Below, one piece after another: positions 50,600 to 59,041 of a DNA stretch of 64,000 nt. Under the pieces are notes generated by a model that worked only from the letters and a program-made list of their open reading frames with translations, was not told the DNA's origin and ran no database searches. Numbering within the stretch: the first letter of the stretch is position 1; each line of letters begins with the position of its first letter. Source of the DNA: an uncultured Caldilineaceae bacterium (GTDB lineage Bacteria > Chloroflexota > Anaerolineae > Caldilineales > Caldilineaceae). A program made the position numbers and the translations under genes. The stretch lies in contig OY282381.1 in assembly GCA_958295915.1 (NCBI GenBank), forward strand, positions 62,001 through 126,000. The letters run 5' to 3'.

Positions 50600-52107
50600 G
50601 TATCAGTGGTCAGTGAAACCCCAGTGATCAGTGGAAAGTTTCCCGTGGCCACTAGCCACTGGTCACTGCAGTCAGGCGATATATCTCGCACAAATCGGCC
50701 CTGCATACTCCACGGGCCGGCCCAGGTGATCTGCGCTTCGATAAGCCGCCCGCTATGATTCACTGACGACTGCGCCATAGTATCATATTCAACCGCATCG
50801 ACGAACACAAGTTTGTTCTGCCGAGTGCGGCCCCGCCACTTGCCTTTGTGTTGCCCTTCGATGAGCAGTTCGACGGTTTCGCCCAGCAGAAGAGCATTGA
50901 TTTCTCCGCAAACCCGCTCCTGCAACTGTTCCAGCGCTTTATGACGGCGGATCTTTTCGACTTCAGGTACATCATCCAGCATCCGCCGTTCGCTGACAGT
51001 GCCAGGCCGGGGACTGTAGCGGGCCAGATGAGCTTTATCCAGACACAGATCAGACAGTAGTTGGTAGGTGTCGTCAAACTGAGCCGCGCTTTCGCCGCAG
51101 AAGCCGACGATAATGTCAGTATTGATGGCCACGTCAGGAATCACCTCGCGAATATGGGCCACCAAGCCTCGGTAGTCGGCCTGCGTATACCCACGCTTCA
51201 TCCGCTGCAATAGTTCATCGTTGCCTGCCTGCGCCGGCACTTCGATATGCTCGCACACCTTGGGCAGATCTCGCACAGCTTCGAGGATACGATCCGACAT
51301 GTAGTTGGGATGGCTGGTCAGAAAACGAATGCGCCACAGCCCGTCTATCTCGTGGACGGCGCGCAGCAGGTCGGCAAGATCAGGAGGACCCGCCCCTATC
51401 AATTCAGGGACGCCCGCGCCATTGCGCCAATCATGCCCGTACCGGTCTACAATTTGCCCCAGCAGTGTCACTTCGCGGACACCCTGGGCGACGAGGCCAC
51501 GCACTTCGTGTACAATTTCGTCCACAGGGCGGCTGCGCTCGATGCCCCGGCGAAAGGGAATGATACAAAAGGCGCAGGCATGGCTACAGCCGTAGACCAC
51601 CGGCACATGCGCTGTCACCGATGCGTCCCCGCTCTGGCGCAGGTGTCGGATCGATTGGCCCATGTTGATGGCGCGGTCGTCGTCCTGCTTTGCATAGCGG
51701 CGGGCTAGTTGCTCCTGCTCAATGCGGGAGGCCTCGGCGGCGATCTCCTCCCTCTGCAGGTAGTTCGTAAGCGGCGCGGCCTCGCTAGGTGGCATGAATA
51801 CATCTACATGAGGAAAACGCGCGCGAAGCTGTGGGCTGGGCTTGACGCCCACCATGCAGCCCATCAGCGCCAGCGTGCGGTTCGATCTGCCACGCTTCCA
51901 CGGCTTGAGGCTGCCGACCCTGCCGATGCCTTTGTTTTCCGCGCTCTGACGCACAACGCAGGTATTCAGCACGACGACATCCGCGTCATCCACGTCATCG
52001 GTCGGGTGGTAGCCGATCTTCTCCAGCGATGCGGCCACATGATTGGAATCGGCTACATTCATCTGACAGCCAATGGTCCAGATGTGATATCTGCCCCTGT
52101 TCTGCAT
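50596..52107 (-). CDS. miaB: tRNA-2-methylthio-N6-isopentenyladenosine synthase
   Basis: This 503-residue radical-SAM methylthiotransferase modifies A37 of tRNA. The N-terminal UPF0004 domain has the three auxiliary-cluster cysteines at C14 (TIGCQMN), C50 (LNTCVVR) and C84 (LMGCMVG). The radical SAM cluster CxxxCxxC is YGCSHACAFC at C174, C178 and C181. A TRAM domain follows from about residue 410. The final 27 or so residues (from SPDCSDQWLVATG) are encoded by CAGTGG-type repeat DNA and match no MiaB part. GAGGAA precedes the ATG. The stop overlaps the antiporter start region. Confidence 0.95.
   Translation of the reverse strand: MQNRGRYHIWTIGCQMNVADSNHVAASLEKIGYHPTDDVDDADVVVLNTCVVRQSAENKGIGRVGSLKPWKRGRSNRTLALMGCMVGVKPSPQLRARFPHVDVFMPPSEAAPLTNYLQREEIAAEASRIEQEQLARRYAKQDDDRAINMGQSIRHLRQSGDASVTAHVPVVYGCSHACAFCIIPFRRGIERSRPVDEIVHEVRGLVAQGVREVTLLGQIVDRYGHDWRNGAGVPELIGAGPPDLADLLRAVHEIDGLWRIRFLTSHPNYMSDRILEAVRDLPKVCEHIEVPAQAGNDELLQRMKRGYTQADYRGLVAHIREVIPDVAINTDIIVGFCGESAAQFDDTYQLLSDLCLDKAHLARYSPRPGTVSERRMLDDVPEVEKIRRHKALEQLQERVCGEINALLLGETVELLIEGQHKGKWRGRTRQNKLVFVDAVEYDTMAQSSVNHSGRLIEAQITWAGPWSMQGRFVRDISPDCSDQWLVATGNFPLITGVSLTTDT
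50600..50682. repeat. CAGTGG/CTAG mosaic repeat read as the miaB 3' end
   Basis: GATCAGTGG, GGAAAGTTTCCCG, GGCCACTAGCCACTGG and TCACTGCAGT units lie inside the last codons of miaB. They also form the leader of the antiporter gene. Confidence 0.6.
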
Positions 52108-52155
52108 AGGTTCCTCATTTAGAAGTACGAATTGAGAATTAAGAGCTGTCCAATT

Positions 52156-52280
52156 CGAGAATAGGACGGTTGTGTCAACAACTTAAAGCGGTTCGGCAAC
52201 TGCAGTAGCTAGGTAGCGGCATAGATCAGTTGCCAGTAACGGCACTGGCAACTGGCAACTAGCCACTGAAAACTGCAGTT
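52156..52280. repeat. 125 bp duplicated repeat, copy A
   Basis: Copy A aligns without gaps to copy B (52374-52498). It contains an 11 bp stem (CAGTTGCCAGT/ACTGGCAACTG) with the 6-base loop AACGGC at 52227-52254. It also holds AACTGCAGT and CTAGCCACTG units. No gene is seen between 52108 and 52476 outside the repeats. Confidence 0.85.
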
Positions 52281-52362
52281 GTGGTTGCCCAGTGCCCACT
52301 GATCACTGCAGTTCTCTCTCCTCACCCCGGCTCTCTCACCTCTGGTTTGTAGAATTGTTTTG

Positions 52363-52368
52363 TATAAT
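52363..52368 (+). promoter_or_regulatory. Isolated -10-like box before repeat copy B
   Basis: TATAAT lies 6 bases before copy B on the plus strand. There is no well-spaced -35 box and no plus-strand gene downstream. It would matter only if the repeat is transcribed. Confidence 0.2.
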
Positions 52369-52373
52369 TGTAA

Positions 52374-52498
52374 CGAGAATAGGACGGTTGTGTCAAAAAT
52401 TTGAAGCGGTTCGGCAACTGCAGTAGCTAGGTAGCGGCATAGATCAGTGGCCAGTGCCGTTACTGGCCACTGGCAACTAGCCACTGAAAACTGCAGTT
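52374..52498. repeat. 125 bp duplicated repeat, copy B
   Basis: Copy B carries the hairpin at 52445-52472: stem CAGTGGCCAGT/ACTGGCCACTG and loop GCCGTT. Relative to copy A the loop is its reverse complement and one stem pair is changed on both sides. The end of copy B overlaps the 3' end of the nicotinate phosphoribosyltransferase gene and supplies its TAG stop. Confidence 0.85.
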
Positions 52499-54174
52499 AG
52501 TGAACCCAACAATGATTCCTTGAGCGCCCACAACCGCTCACTTACGGAAACATGGTACACATGCGGATTGATCAGCCGACGCACCCCCGCATCGATCCGC
52601 TTCACGTCAGCCCGCCGTACTGCTCGAATCTCCTCAATGCCGGGTCTGTCGTAAACCAGACGCCCATCCACGAACACATCCACCAGAAGTGGTTCGATGT
52701 GGGAGACCTGCTCGGCGGCAAGCGCCCTCTGCTTTGCGCGTTCAATCGGATGACGCAGAGTCAGGGCCGCTGGAGCGGGGCAGGCGTCCCTACCATGACA
52801 CACAGACCTTTGTAAATGCTTTGTTAGGTTTTCATCCTCCAGCGTAAGAAAATCAGCGGTAGCCCGACCCCGCTCGTCGTACAACCGCCAGACCCGCTTA
52901 TTGCCTGGAATGGGCGTTTTGATCGGATTCTCTGACACCTTGATCACCGGTTGCCAATCGAACAGCGCGTCAGCAACAGCGCCCGACTGCTGGTTCGGGC
53001 TGAAGGCGCCGCAGGGTTTGCGCATCGCGCGAAGCCCGCCTGAGGGTCCGCCGCCCGAACCGCTGTTGCGCGCCAGAGCGACAAGCTTGTAGACACCCCC
53101 CAGAGAACTAGCCCCGGCCGAGGTGATCAAGCGCGTACCCACGCCATAGACCAGGCGGCGGATGATCCGGTCCGGGTCAACCCCGTAGCGCCCGGCCTCC
53201 TGCGCGATCTGTGTCTTAATCTGCCAAATCATCAGTTCGTCCAGATCGTTCGACAGCACGATTGACACATCAGGAAAGCCAGCCGCGTCCAGCATCCTGG
53301 CCGTTTGCGCGCTCAAGTAGGCCAGATCGCCTGAGTCCAGGCGCACACCCACCGGCGCGTACCCCTTTCTCCGCAACTCTTCAAAGACACGTATCGCATT
53401 GGGCACACCGCTCTCCAGGGTATCGATCGTATCCACCAGCAGCAGACATTCGTCGGGATAGATCTGCGCATACGCCTGAAACGCATCCAACTCCGTCATA
53501 CCCTGGGCCAGAAACGCCTGAACCAGCGAATGGGCATGGGTACCCTTCGCTGGATAGCCCAGTACATGGGAGATGCCGACGTTGGAGGAGAAATCCGCGC
53601 CGCCAATCAGGGCCGCACGCGTGCCGGCGTTACCGCCTCGATCGTGGGCCCGGCGCATACCGAACTCAAGCACCAGGGCCTCGCCGGCGCTCTCGCGCAG
53701 ACGGGCAGCCTTGGTGGCGATAAGTGTCTGATAGTTCAGAATGTTCAACAGAAGCGTTTCCAGAATCTGGGCCATAACAATGGGACCACGCACGACCGTC
53801 AGGGGCACATGGGCGTGGACGACCCGCCCTTCAGGAATCGCCTGCAGAGAAATGCCGCGAAAATCCCCGTTTGCCCCCAACCATGCCAGAAAATCGTCGG
53901 CAAACAGTCTCTGGCCTGTACGGGTCATCATCCCCCGCATCAGATCGAGCTCGGCCGCGCCAAAATGGGCCGCCCCCATCCACTCGATCAGCCAGTCCAG
54001 CCCGGCATTTACACAGAAGCCCGCCTGGTGCGCGCCGTAATCCGGATAGTTGCGGAAGAAGTGATCGTACTGGGCCTGCTTCTCGTGCATCCCCATGCGA
54101 AAATACAGCTGCGCCATCGTCAGTTGGTACTGATCGGTGAACAGAATACCTTCAGCGATGGAACGATGATCCAT
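52477..54174 (-). CDS. pncB: Nicotinate phosphoribosyltransferase
   Basis: The enzyme joins nicotinate and PRPP to nicotinate mononucleotide in NAD salvage. The 565-residue protein begins [14 protein letters not shown] and carries [14 protein letters not shown] near residue 165, [29 protein letters not shown] near 187 with the catalytic His, and [12 protein letters not shown] near 275 with the phosphate-binding Asp. It is longer than usual. A repeat-derived stretch around residue 460 ([12 protein letters not shown]) looks like an in-frame insertion, and the last residues (TAVFSG) and stop come from repeat copy B. The start is ATG 54174. Confidence 0.93.
   Translation of the reverse strand: MDHRSIAEGILFTDQYQLTMAQLYFRMGMHEKQAQYDHFFRNYPDYGAHQAGFCVNAGLDWLIEWMGAAHFGAAELDLMRGMMTRTGQRLFADDFLAWLGANGDFRGISLQAIPEGRVVHAHVPLTVVRGPIVMAQILETLLLNILNYQTLIATKAARLRESAGEALVLEFGMRRAHDRGGNAGTRAALIGGADFSSNVGISHVLGYPAKGTHAHSLVQAFLAQGMTELDAFQAYAQIYPDECLLLVDTIDTLESGVPNAIRVFEELRRKGYAPVGVRLDSGDLAYLSAQTARMLDAAGFPDVSIVLSNDLDELMIWQIKTQIAQEAGRYGVDPDRIIRRLVYGVGTRLITSAGASSLGGVYKLVALARNSGSGGGPSGGLRAMRKPCGAFSPNQQSGAVADALFDWQPVIKVSENPIKTPIPGNKRVWRLYDERGRATADFLTLEDENLTKHLQRSVCHGRDACPAPAALTLRHPIERAKQRALAAEQVSHIEPLLVDVFVDGRLVYDRPGIEEIRAVRRADVKRIDAGVRRLINPHVYHVSVSERLWALKESLLGSLTAVFSG
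52774..52800 (-). repeat. GTAGGGACGCCTGCC repeat inserted in frame in pncB
   Basis: On the minus strand CATGGTAGGGACGCCTGCCC joins the GTAGGG start of one repeat family to the ACGCCTGC arm of another. It encodes HGRDACPA within a variable part of the enzyme. Confidence 0.55.
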
Positions 54175-54202
54175 GACTGCAGTGGCTAATGGCTAGTGGC
54201 GA

Positions 54203-54226
54203 GGGCAGGCACAAGGCTGCCCCTAC
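54203..54226. repeat. Inverted repeat GGGCAGGC...GCTGCCCCTAC
   Basis: GGGCAGGCACAAGG and CTGCCCCTAC form inverted arms. It follows CAGTGGCTAATGGCTAGTGG units at 54181-54200 and belongs with 27986, 56246 and 63545. Confidence 0.5.
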
Positions 54227-54236
54227 CGATTACACT

Positions 54237-54290
54237 TCCGATTCCTTGCGTCCCCCTGCGCCTTCGCGCCTTTGCGTTGAGACACAAAGC
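54237..54290. repeat. ACGCAAAGGCGCGAAGGCGC family repeat
   Basis: On the minus strand it reads CAACGCAAAGGCGCGAAGG and so on, then ACGCAAGGAATCGGA. The same family is embedded in the radical SAM gene at 55325-55410. The gap between pncB and the radical SAM gene (54175-54345) otherwise holds no gene. Confidence 0.5.
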
Positions 54291-54345
54291 CCGCCCTTTC
54301 TATATACCCTCTTCAGCCTACCAACTGGTCGGCGGTTGGCTCCGC

Positions 54346-55965
54346 TCAACAGAACCAATGCTCGGTCAGACGCGGCGGCTGCGGAATGTAACCGGACGGA
54401 ATCGGCCAGTCAGGCGCTGCGCGACCGGCGCGTCTGTATGCGGTCGCCTCGATACGGCGGAAGACGGCGAAAGGGTTGGCAGTTTCTTCCGCATTGAATG
54501 GCGCGCCCGCAACGGCGCCCAACTGCTGGGAGGTTGCGCCATCCAAGCCCGCGGTCTCGGCAATCCGCGCCACCTGCTTCTGGAGCGCGTCCATGCGCGC
54601 ATCCGGGTGCTGCCAGCGATAGGTGAAATTGGCCGCGTCCAGCGTTCCCCGCCACGCATGCGCGTCAATGCTTTCAAGCAAAGCGCTGTCCGGCGGCGCC
54701 AGCATTCGAATCGAAAGTTGCACCGCCGGCACATGTGGAATCAGCCCCTGTTCCCGAATCCATCGAAGCAGAAACAGGTAATCATCCAGACTGGTCCAGG
54801 GCGTGAACGGCATCCACGTAGGCTGGACCGCCAGGCCGACTTCCCTCAAAATGACAACCGCCTCTTCCATCTGCCGCCGGTTATGACCTTTTTGCAAACG
54901 GGCCAGCACCTGGTCACTGGTGGATTCAAAAGCCGACACAACAAAGGAAGCGCCACAGGCCACCAGTTCCGGCAGAAGCGCCTGATACTTCAAAATGTGC
55001 TCCACTTTTGAGGTAAAATTAAAACTTATCCGCGGAAAGGCGGCATGGAGAGCCTGGGCCACTTTACGGGCATGCCCCGGCCCATTGAGGAAATCGGGAT
55101 CGCCGAACGTGATGTGCCGTGCCCCCGCTTCTACCTGTTGGGCCACATCCGCCAGAACCGTCTCGACCGGCACGACGAAAAAGCGCCCTTTGTAGACCGG
55201 TACAACCGGGCAGTGCCGGCAGGTGTGCAGACAGCCTCGGCTGGCCTCTACATAGCCAGCCAGGTGGGCGACGATGTCTTCTGGAACAGATTCGTCGGCC
55301 TCGCCTTCTAGTGGCCGAGATCGATCCCCATAGAAATCAACGTCAAGACGCGAAGACGCAGAGCCGCAACGTATATCGGATTCCTTGTCTGCCGACAGGC
55401 GGGGCTTTGCGCCATCCAAGCCAGGCATAGAGGAGGGCGCCGCCACATAATGGGCGTATCTGTCCAAAGGCGGCAAGGTGGATCGATCCGGCAGAGGGAG
55501 GGAAAGCCGAGCCAGATGGGGCGCTGCTTCATGGTGCGGTGTCGTCAGTCCCGGCACATCTGCCGGAGTCATGCCCGCAGCCAAGGCCTGCGCCAAACCG
55601 ACCAGCACAGGCTCCGCTTCGCCGGCCATAACAGAGTCAGCAATCCGCCCCCCGCCATTCATCCCCTGCAACAGGTACGCCCGATTGAGCCAAGCATACA
55701 ATCCAAAAAAGCAGAGATGCGCATCAGGATGAATGGCCCGTACCTGACGAGCGGCATCGACGCCGATGCGCAGGGCCGTATGCATTGGCACGGCAATGGC
55801 GACCAGATCGGCGTTGGCCACCTGCTCGGCAGGCAAGGCTTCTACGGCGAGATCCACAGTAGAACTATCCAAACCGGCCGCGCGCAGAGCTGCCAGAGGC
55901 CAGGCCAAACTGAGGGGTTGATGACCGAGTTCGTAGCAGGATATCAACAATACTGAGAATTTCAT
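54346..55965 (-). CDS. B12-binding-domain radical SAM protein
   Basis: This 539-residue protein combines an N-terminal cobalamin-binding-like domain (residues 1-130: LLISCYELGHQPLSLAWPLAALRAAGL) with a radical SAM core whose CxxxCxxC is SRGCLHTCRHC near residue 243. A GDPDFLNGPGHA segment follows. The B12 domain lacks the DxHxxG His, as is common in this group, where cobalamin is bound base-off. Such enzymes make difficult methylations or rearrangements; no substrate is readable. Residues about 186-214 (KPRLSADKESDIRCG and following) are encoded by an ACGCAAAGACGC-family repeat, a probable in-frame insertion before the cluster domain. Confidence 0.85.
   Translation of the reverse strand: MKFSVLLISCYELGHQPLSLAWPLAALRAAGLDSSTVDLAVEALPAEQVANADLVAIAVPMHTALRIGVDAARQVRAIHPDAHLCFFGLYAWLNRAYLLQGMNGGGRIADSVMAGEAEPVLVGLAQALAAGMTPADVPGLTTPHHEAAPHLARLSLPLPDRSTLPPLDRYAHYVAAPSSMPGLDGAKPRLSADKESDIRCGSASSRLDVDFYGDRSRPLEGEADESVPEDIVAHLAGYVEASRGCLHTCRHCPVVPVYKGRFFVVPVETVLADVAQQVEAGARHITFGDPDFLNGPGHARKVAQALHAAFPRISFNFTSKVEHILKYQALLPELVACGASFVVSAFESTSDQVLARLQKGHNRRQMEEAVVILREVGLAVQPTWMPFTPWTSLDDYLFLLRWIREQGLIPHVPAVQLSIRMLAPPDSALLESIDAHAWRGTLDAANFTYRWQHPDARMDALQKQVARIAETAGLDGATSQQLGAVAGAPFNAEETANPFAVFRRIEATAYRRAGRAAPDWPIPSGYIPQPPRLTEHWFC
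55325..55410 (-). repeat. ACGC-type repeat inserted in frame in the radical SAM gene
   Basis: The plus strand reads AACGTCAAGACGCGAAGACG, then a GCAGAGCCGCAACG stretch, ATCGGATTCC and GACAGGCGGGGCTTTG. It is related to 54237-54290. Confidence 0.5.
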
Positions 55966-56290
55966 GATAAAGACGATGCCGGCAGGCGACTAAACGACAG
56001 TGACCAGAAGCGACAACTGACCACTGATCGTGGCGAGAAACCAAAATCATTGGTTAAGTACATAATTCCCAATTATATCCTATCGCCCCAAATTCGGTAT
56101 TCCCGCCAGTTTACTGTTTGAGTGCCAATTCATATGATTGCGCTCATACCTCAACCAACCACTGTTTTTTCCCTCTCCTCGCCTGCCAGCTGTTTACACA
56201 TCCGGCAAGTTTCTGCTATGCTTATCATTTCCTACCTATCCCACAGGCAGGCGCAAGACCTGCCCCTACGAAGCAGAAAGGATATTCAGA
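55966..56290. other. Divergent gene-free region with candidate promoter and repeats
   Basis: CAGTGACCAG and GACCACTGATCG units lie at 55999-56030. On the minus strand TATAAT at 56077-56072 is a candidate -10 for the radical SAM gene. GGCGGGAATACCGAA at 56107-56093 (minus) is a part copy of the leader repeat seen at 59611, 60481 and 61778. GGCAGGCGCAAGACC and TGCCCCTAC at 56246-56269 form a palindrome 22 bases before the next gene. Confidence 0.4.
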
Positions 56291-57391
56291 ATGGCAGATT
56301 CAACTTCTTCGAATGGGCCTGAAATGACCGACGGACGGCGAACAGACCCTTTCGACGAGCCGGTGCGCGTCGGAATCAGCGGATTAGGCCGCAGCGGCTG
56401 GAGCATCCATGCCAACGTACTGGCCCAAATCAGCGAGAAGTTCAGAGTCACCGCTGTCTGCGACCCCGACGCCAGCCGGCGGGAAGAGGCCATCGAACGC
56501 TTCGATTGCCTGGCCTATGCCACCATCGATGAGATAATCGCCGACAACGCTGTCGAGCTGATCGTAGTCGCTACCCCTAGCCAATTGCATGTGAACGATG
56601 CCACCGCGGCCATGCAGGCCGGCAAGCACGTCATCGTCGAGAAGCCGATGGCGCCATCGCTGGATGGCGTGGACGAGATGATCGCAGTCGCCGAAAAGAC
56701 CGGACAGATCCTGACCGTAAACCAGAACTATCGCTATCATCCGGATTTTCTGAAGATCAGAGAAATTGTGGATTCCGGCATATTGGGCCGCATCGTGCAG
56801 ATCCGGATCACCGGCAATGGTTTCCGGCGGCGCTGGGATTGGCAGACGCTCAAACGTTTCGGAGGCGGCGATCTCAACAACAAAGGCGCGCACTCCATCG
56901 ATTGGGCAATTCATTTTTTCGACGACCCCCACCCAGAGATCTTCTGCCAGATGGAAACAACTCCCCTCTTCGCCGGCGACGCCGAGAGCCACGTGAAGCT
57001 GATCATTAAACCTGAAGACGGGCCACTTATCGATGTGGAAATGACGAATTGCTGCGCCTATCCGCAAGATGCCTGGCTGGTCATGGGGACGCAGGGGACA
57101 CTCGTAAGCCCCAACCGGCGGGAAATCCACTGGAAATATTTCGATCCGGCGGAAGCGCCAGCGCTAGAGCTGGACACAGCGCCAACCCCGGACCGGGGTT
57201 ACAATAGTGAGACCCTCCCATGGAAGAAGGAGTCCTTCACGCCGGATTTCAGCTTTCTGAACAGCATGAACGCCTTCTACACCAACATATTCAACAGCAT
57301 CCGAACAGGCAGCCCGTTAGCGATTACCGCCGCCAGTGTTCGACGCCAGGTGGAAATTCTGGAACGCTGCCGCGAAATGAGTCCGGTGTAA
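56291..57391 (+). CDS. Gfo/Idh/MocA family oxidoreductase 3
   Basis: This 366-residue NAD(P)-dependent dehydrogenase has a Rossmann start VRVGISGLGRSGWSIHANVL near residue 20, the family VEKPMAPS motif near residue 117, and GGGDLNNKGAHSIDWAIHFFDD near 194 with the conserved His/Asp positions. A 19-residue polar N-terminal tail precedes the fold. AAAGGA precedes ATG 56291. The open frame runs upstream to 56138 without support. It is convergent with the MaoC gene. Substrate class by family: sugar, sugar acid or cyclitol. Confidence 0.9.
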   Translation: MADSTSSNGPEMTDGRRTDPFDEPVRVGISGLGRSGWSIHANVLAQISEKFRVTAVCDPDASRREEAIERFDCLAYATIDEIIADNAVELIVVATPSQLHVNDATAAMQAGKHVIVEKPMAPSLDGVDEMIAVAEKTGQILTVNQNYRYHPDFLKIREIVDSGILGRIVQIRITGNGFRRRWDWQTLKRFGGGDLNNKGAHSIDWAIHFFDDPHPEIFCQMETTPLFAGDAESHVKLIIKPEDGPLIDVEMTNCCAYPQDAWLVMGTQGTLVSPNRREIHWKYFDPAEAPALELDTAPTPDRGYNSETLPWKKESFTPDFSFLNSMNAFYTNIFNSIRTGSPLAITAASVRRQVEILERCREMSPV

Positions 57392-57397
57392 CGTTCG

Positions 57398-57835
57398 TTA
57401 TTGCCTGTTCGCTACCCATTTGAGGATATGTTGACCCACAGAAACAAGCTCCCCACCCTGATTGACGACACGAATGTCAGCGACAGACCGTCGTCGCTCG
57501 CTGTCGATAGCCACAATTTCATAATGAACGCTAATCGTATCGCCGAGAAAGACCGGAGCCAGAAATCGAATGCGGTCGTATCCCAAGGAAACCGGCGTCT
57601 CTTCCGCGCTGCCACGGGAATTGGCAATGGCCATTGTCGATGCAGTGGACATATAGCCGATCAGCAGCGCGCCGTGGGCCATACGACGGCCATAGCTGGA
57701 ACGCTTCATGTACTCCTCATCGACATGATTGGGCGATAGGTCGCCGGTAATGCCGGCAAAGAGATACACATCACTTTCACTGACGGTTTTGCTGAATGAT
57801 ACGCTATCACCAACAGCCACGTAGAAATCGCTCAC
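57398..57835 (-). CDS. MaoC-like hot-dog dehydratase
   Basis: The 145-residue single hot-dog protein shows the R-specific enoyl-CoA hydratase pattern: VYLFAGITGDLSPNHVDEEYMKRSSYGRRMAHGALLIGY at residues 23-61, with the catalytic Asp in GDLSPNH and the His five residues on. Family members hydrate 2-enoyl-CoA with R stereochemistry. The GTG start overlaps the TGA stop of the upstream molybdenum-hydroxylase remnant (GTGA). The 3' end faces the Gfo/Idh/MocA gene with a 6-base gap. Confidence 0.88.
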   Translation of the reverse strand: MSDFYVAVGDSVSFSKTVSESDVYLFAGITGDLSPNHVDEEYMKRSSYGRRMAHGALLIGYMSTASTMAIANSRGSAEETPVSLGYDRIRFLAPVFLGDTISVHYEIVAIDSERRRSVADIRVVNQGGELVSVGQHILKWVANRQ

Positions 57836-57984
57836 CGGCTCGAATCTCCCGGGTCTCCCTCAGCCGCAGTGGTCAAGTTGCCGTTAGCTGCCTCCGGCCG
57901 TCCGGCGCCACGATAGGCGGCGATGGGCGTAGTGTTGGTAAAAACGCAGTCGATCTCAATGCCTACCGCTTCCAAGGTTTCCAA
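57832..57984 (-). pseudogene. Remnant of a molybdenum hydroxylase (CoxL/XdhB-type) large subunit
   Basis: A 50-codon frame encodes LETLEAVGIEIDCVFTNTTP then IAAYRGAGRPEAAN. The TNT...AYRGAGRPEA pattern is the hallmark of the molybdopterin-binding subunit of aldehyde, xanthine and CO-type hydroxylases, normally about 750-800 residues long. Sequence before it is missing and after EAAN the frame reads unrelated residues to a TGA stop. It lies wedged between the stop of the Gfo/Idh/MocA gene at 57986 and the GTG of the MaoC gene, so most of the original gene has been deleted. It cannot be functional. Confidence 0.65.
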
Positions 57985-57985
57985 C

Positions 57986-59041
57986 TCACACCTCTACTAG
58001 CCTTTTCTCACGCCCGGAGGCGAGAACAGCCAGGGTGGCCGCAAGCGTCCGCAGCCCCTCCTCCCCGCTGACGAGCGGCTCTTCAGCACGGCGAATGACC
58101 CGGCAGAAGTGAGTCAGTTGCGCAGCCAGAGGATCCCCATCGGGCGGCGTCCGCAGCTCTCGTTCCAACGGGCGCCGCCAGCCCGCGTGTCCGAAAGCGC
58201 CTTCAGCCCGAACAGCGGGATAGCGCCACAGCTCCATTTTGGGAAAGGCCAACGAGCCTTCCGTGCCGAAGAAAAAGGCGCAGTTTTCCGCCACATGGGC
58301 ATAGGAGGGGTTCTCGAACATCGTCAGTTCATAGGACCAGGGCGAAGGCGCCGCGTCCGAAAGGAACACCGCCCCCACGGCGCCGCCAGCAAAGTTCAGC
58401 GTGATGGCCGCGCTGTCTTCCACTACGAAACCACGGATCGCCGAACTCGTGGCCGCAAATACGCTGACGATCTCCCCACAGATGTACCGCAGACTATCGA
58501 TTTCGTGGATTAAATTGATGAGCGCCGGCCCGCCGCCGGGGCGGGTGCGCCAGAGAACATCGTAGTAGTCGTCCGGCTTCTTCACAGCCCACAGAATGGA
58601 GGCCCCTATCAGTCTACCGATGACGCCCCCTGTCACCAGTTCCCAAAGCCGTCTGATGCGAGGATGATAGCGCCGGTGGTGGCCTACGAGCAAGGGCATA
58701 GCGGCATCGTTGGCTGTGTCTACCAGACGACGTCCCTCCTCCAGTGTGGTCGTGATCGGCTTTTCCACCAGCGGCACAACGCCTCGGCGGATACAGGCCA
58801 AGCCCATCTCTTCATGAAGTTGGGTAGGCGTGGAGACGATTGCCCCGTCCGGCGCGGCCAGATCCAGGGCCTCCGTGTACTCATGGAAGAACGGCGCATC
58901 AAATTCCGCAGCCAGCCGGGCCGTCTGCGAATCCGCATCGCAGACAGCGGCCAGTTCGCAGCATTCGCTGGCGTGAATGTATTCGATGTGCCGGCGGCCC
59001 ATCGCCCCAGCCCCGATGACGACAATGCGCGGTTGGCTCAC
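57986..59041 (-). CDS. Gfo/Idh/MocA family oxidoreductase 4
   Basis: This 351-residue dehydrogenase starts with the Rossmann fold IVVIGAGAMGRRHIEYIH at residues 6-23. It has the family VEKPIT motif near residue 93 and GGPALINLIHEIDSLRYICGE near 175 with the His/Asp region. It is closest in style to myo-inositol-2-dehydrogenase-like members. It is transcribed minus-strand, ending directly beside the molybdenum-hydroxylase remnant. The ATG at 59041 has no strong ribosome binding site. Confidence 0.9.
   Translation of the reverse strand: MSQPRIVVIGAGAMGRRHIEYIHASECCELAAVCDADSQTARLAAEFDAPFFHEYTEALDLAAPDGAIVSTPTQLHEEMGLACIRRGVVPLVEKPITTTLEEGRRLVDTANDAAMPLLVGHHRRYHPRIRRLWELVTGGVIGRLIGASILWAVKKPDDYYDVLWRTRPGGGPALINLIHEIDSLRYICGEIVSVFAATSSAIRGFVVEDSAAITLNFAGGAVGAVFLSDAAPSPWSYELTMFENPSYAHVAENCAFFFGTEGSLAFPKMELWRYPAVRAEGAFGHAGWRRPLERELRTPPDGDPLAAQLTHFCRVIRRAEEPLVSGEEGLRTLAATLAVLASGREKRLVEV

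Noticed and set aside
55028..55320. Plus-strand frames within the radical SAM gene
   Set aside because: They are antisense shadows of a well-supported gene with an intact cluster motif.
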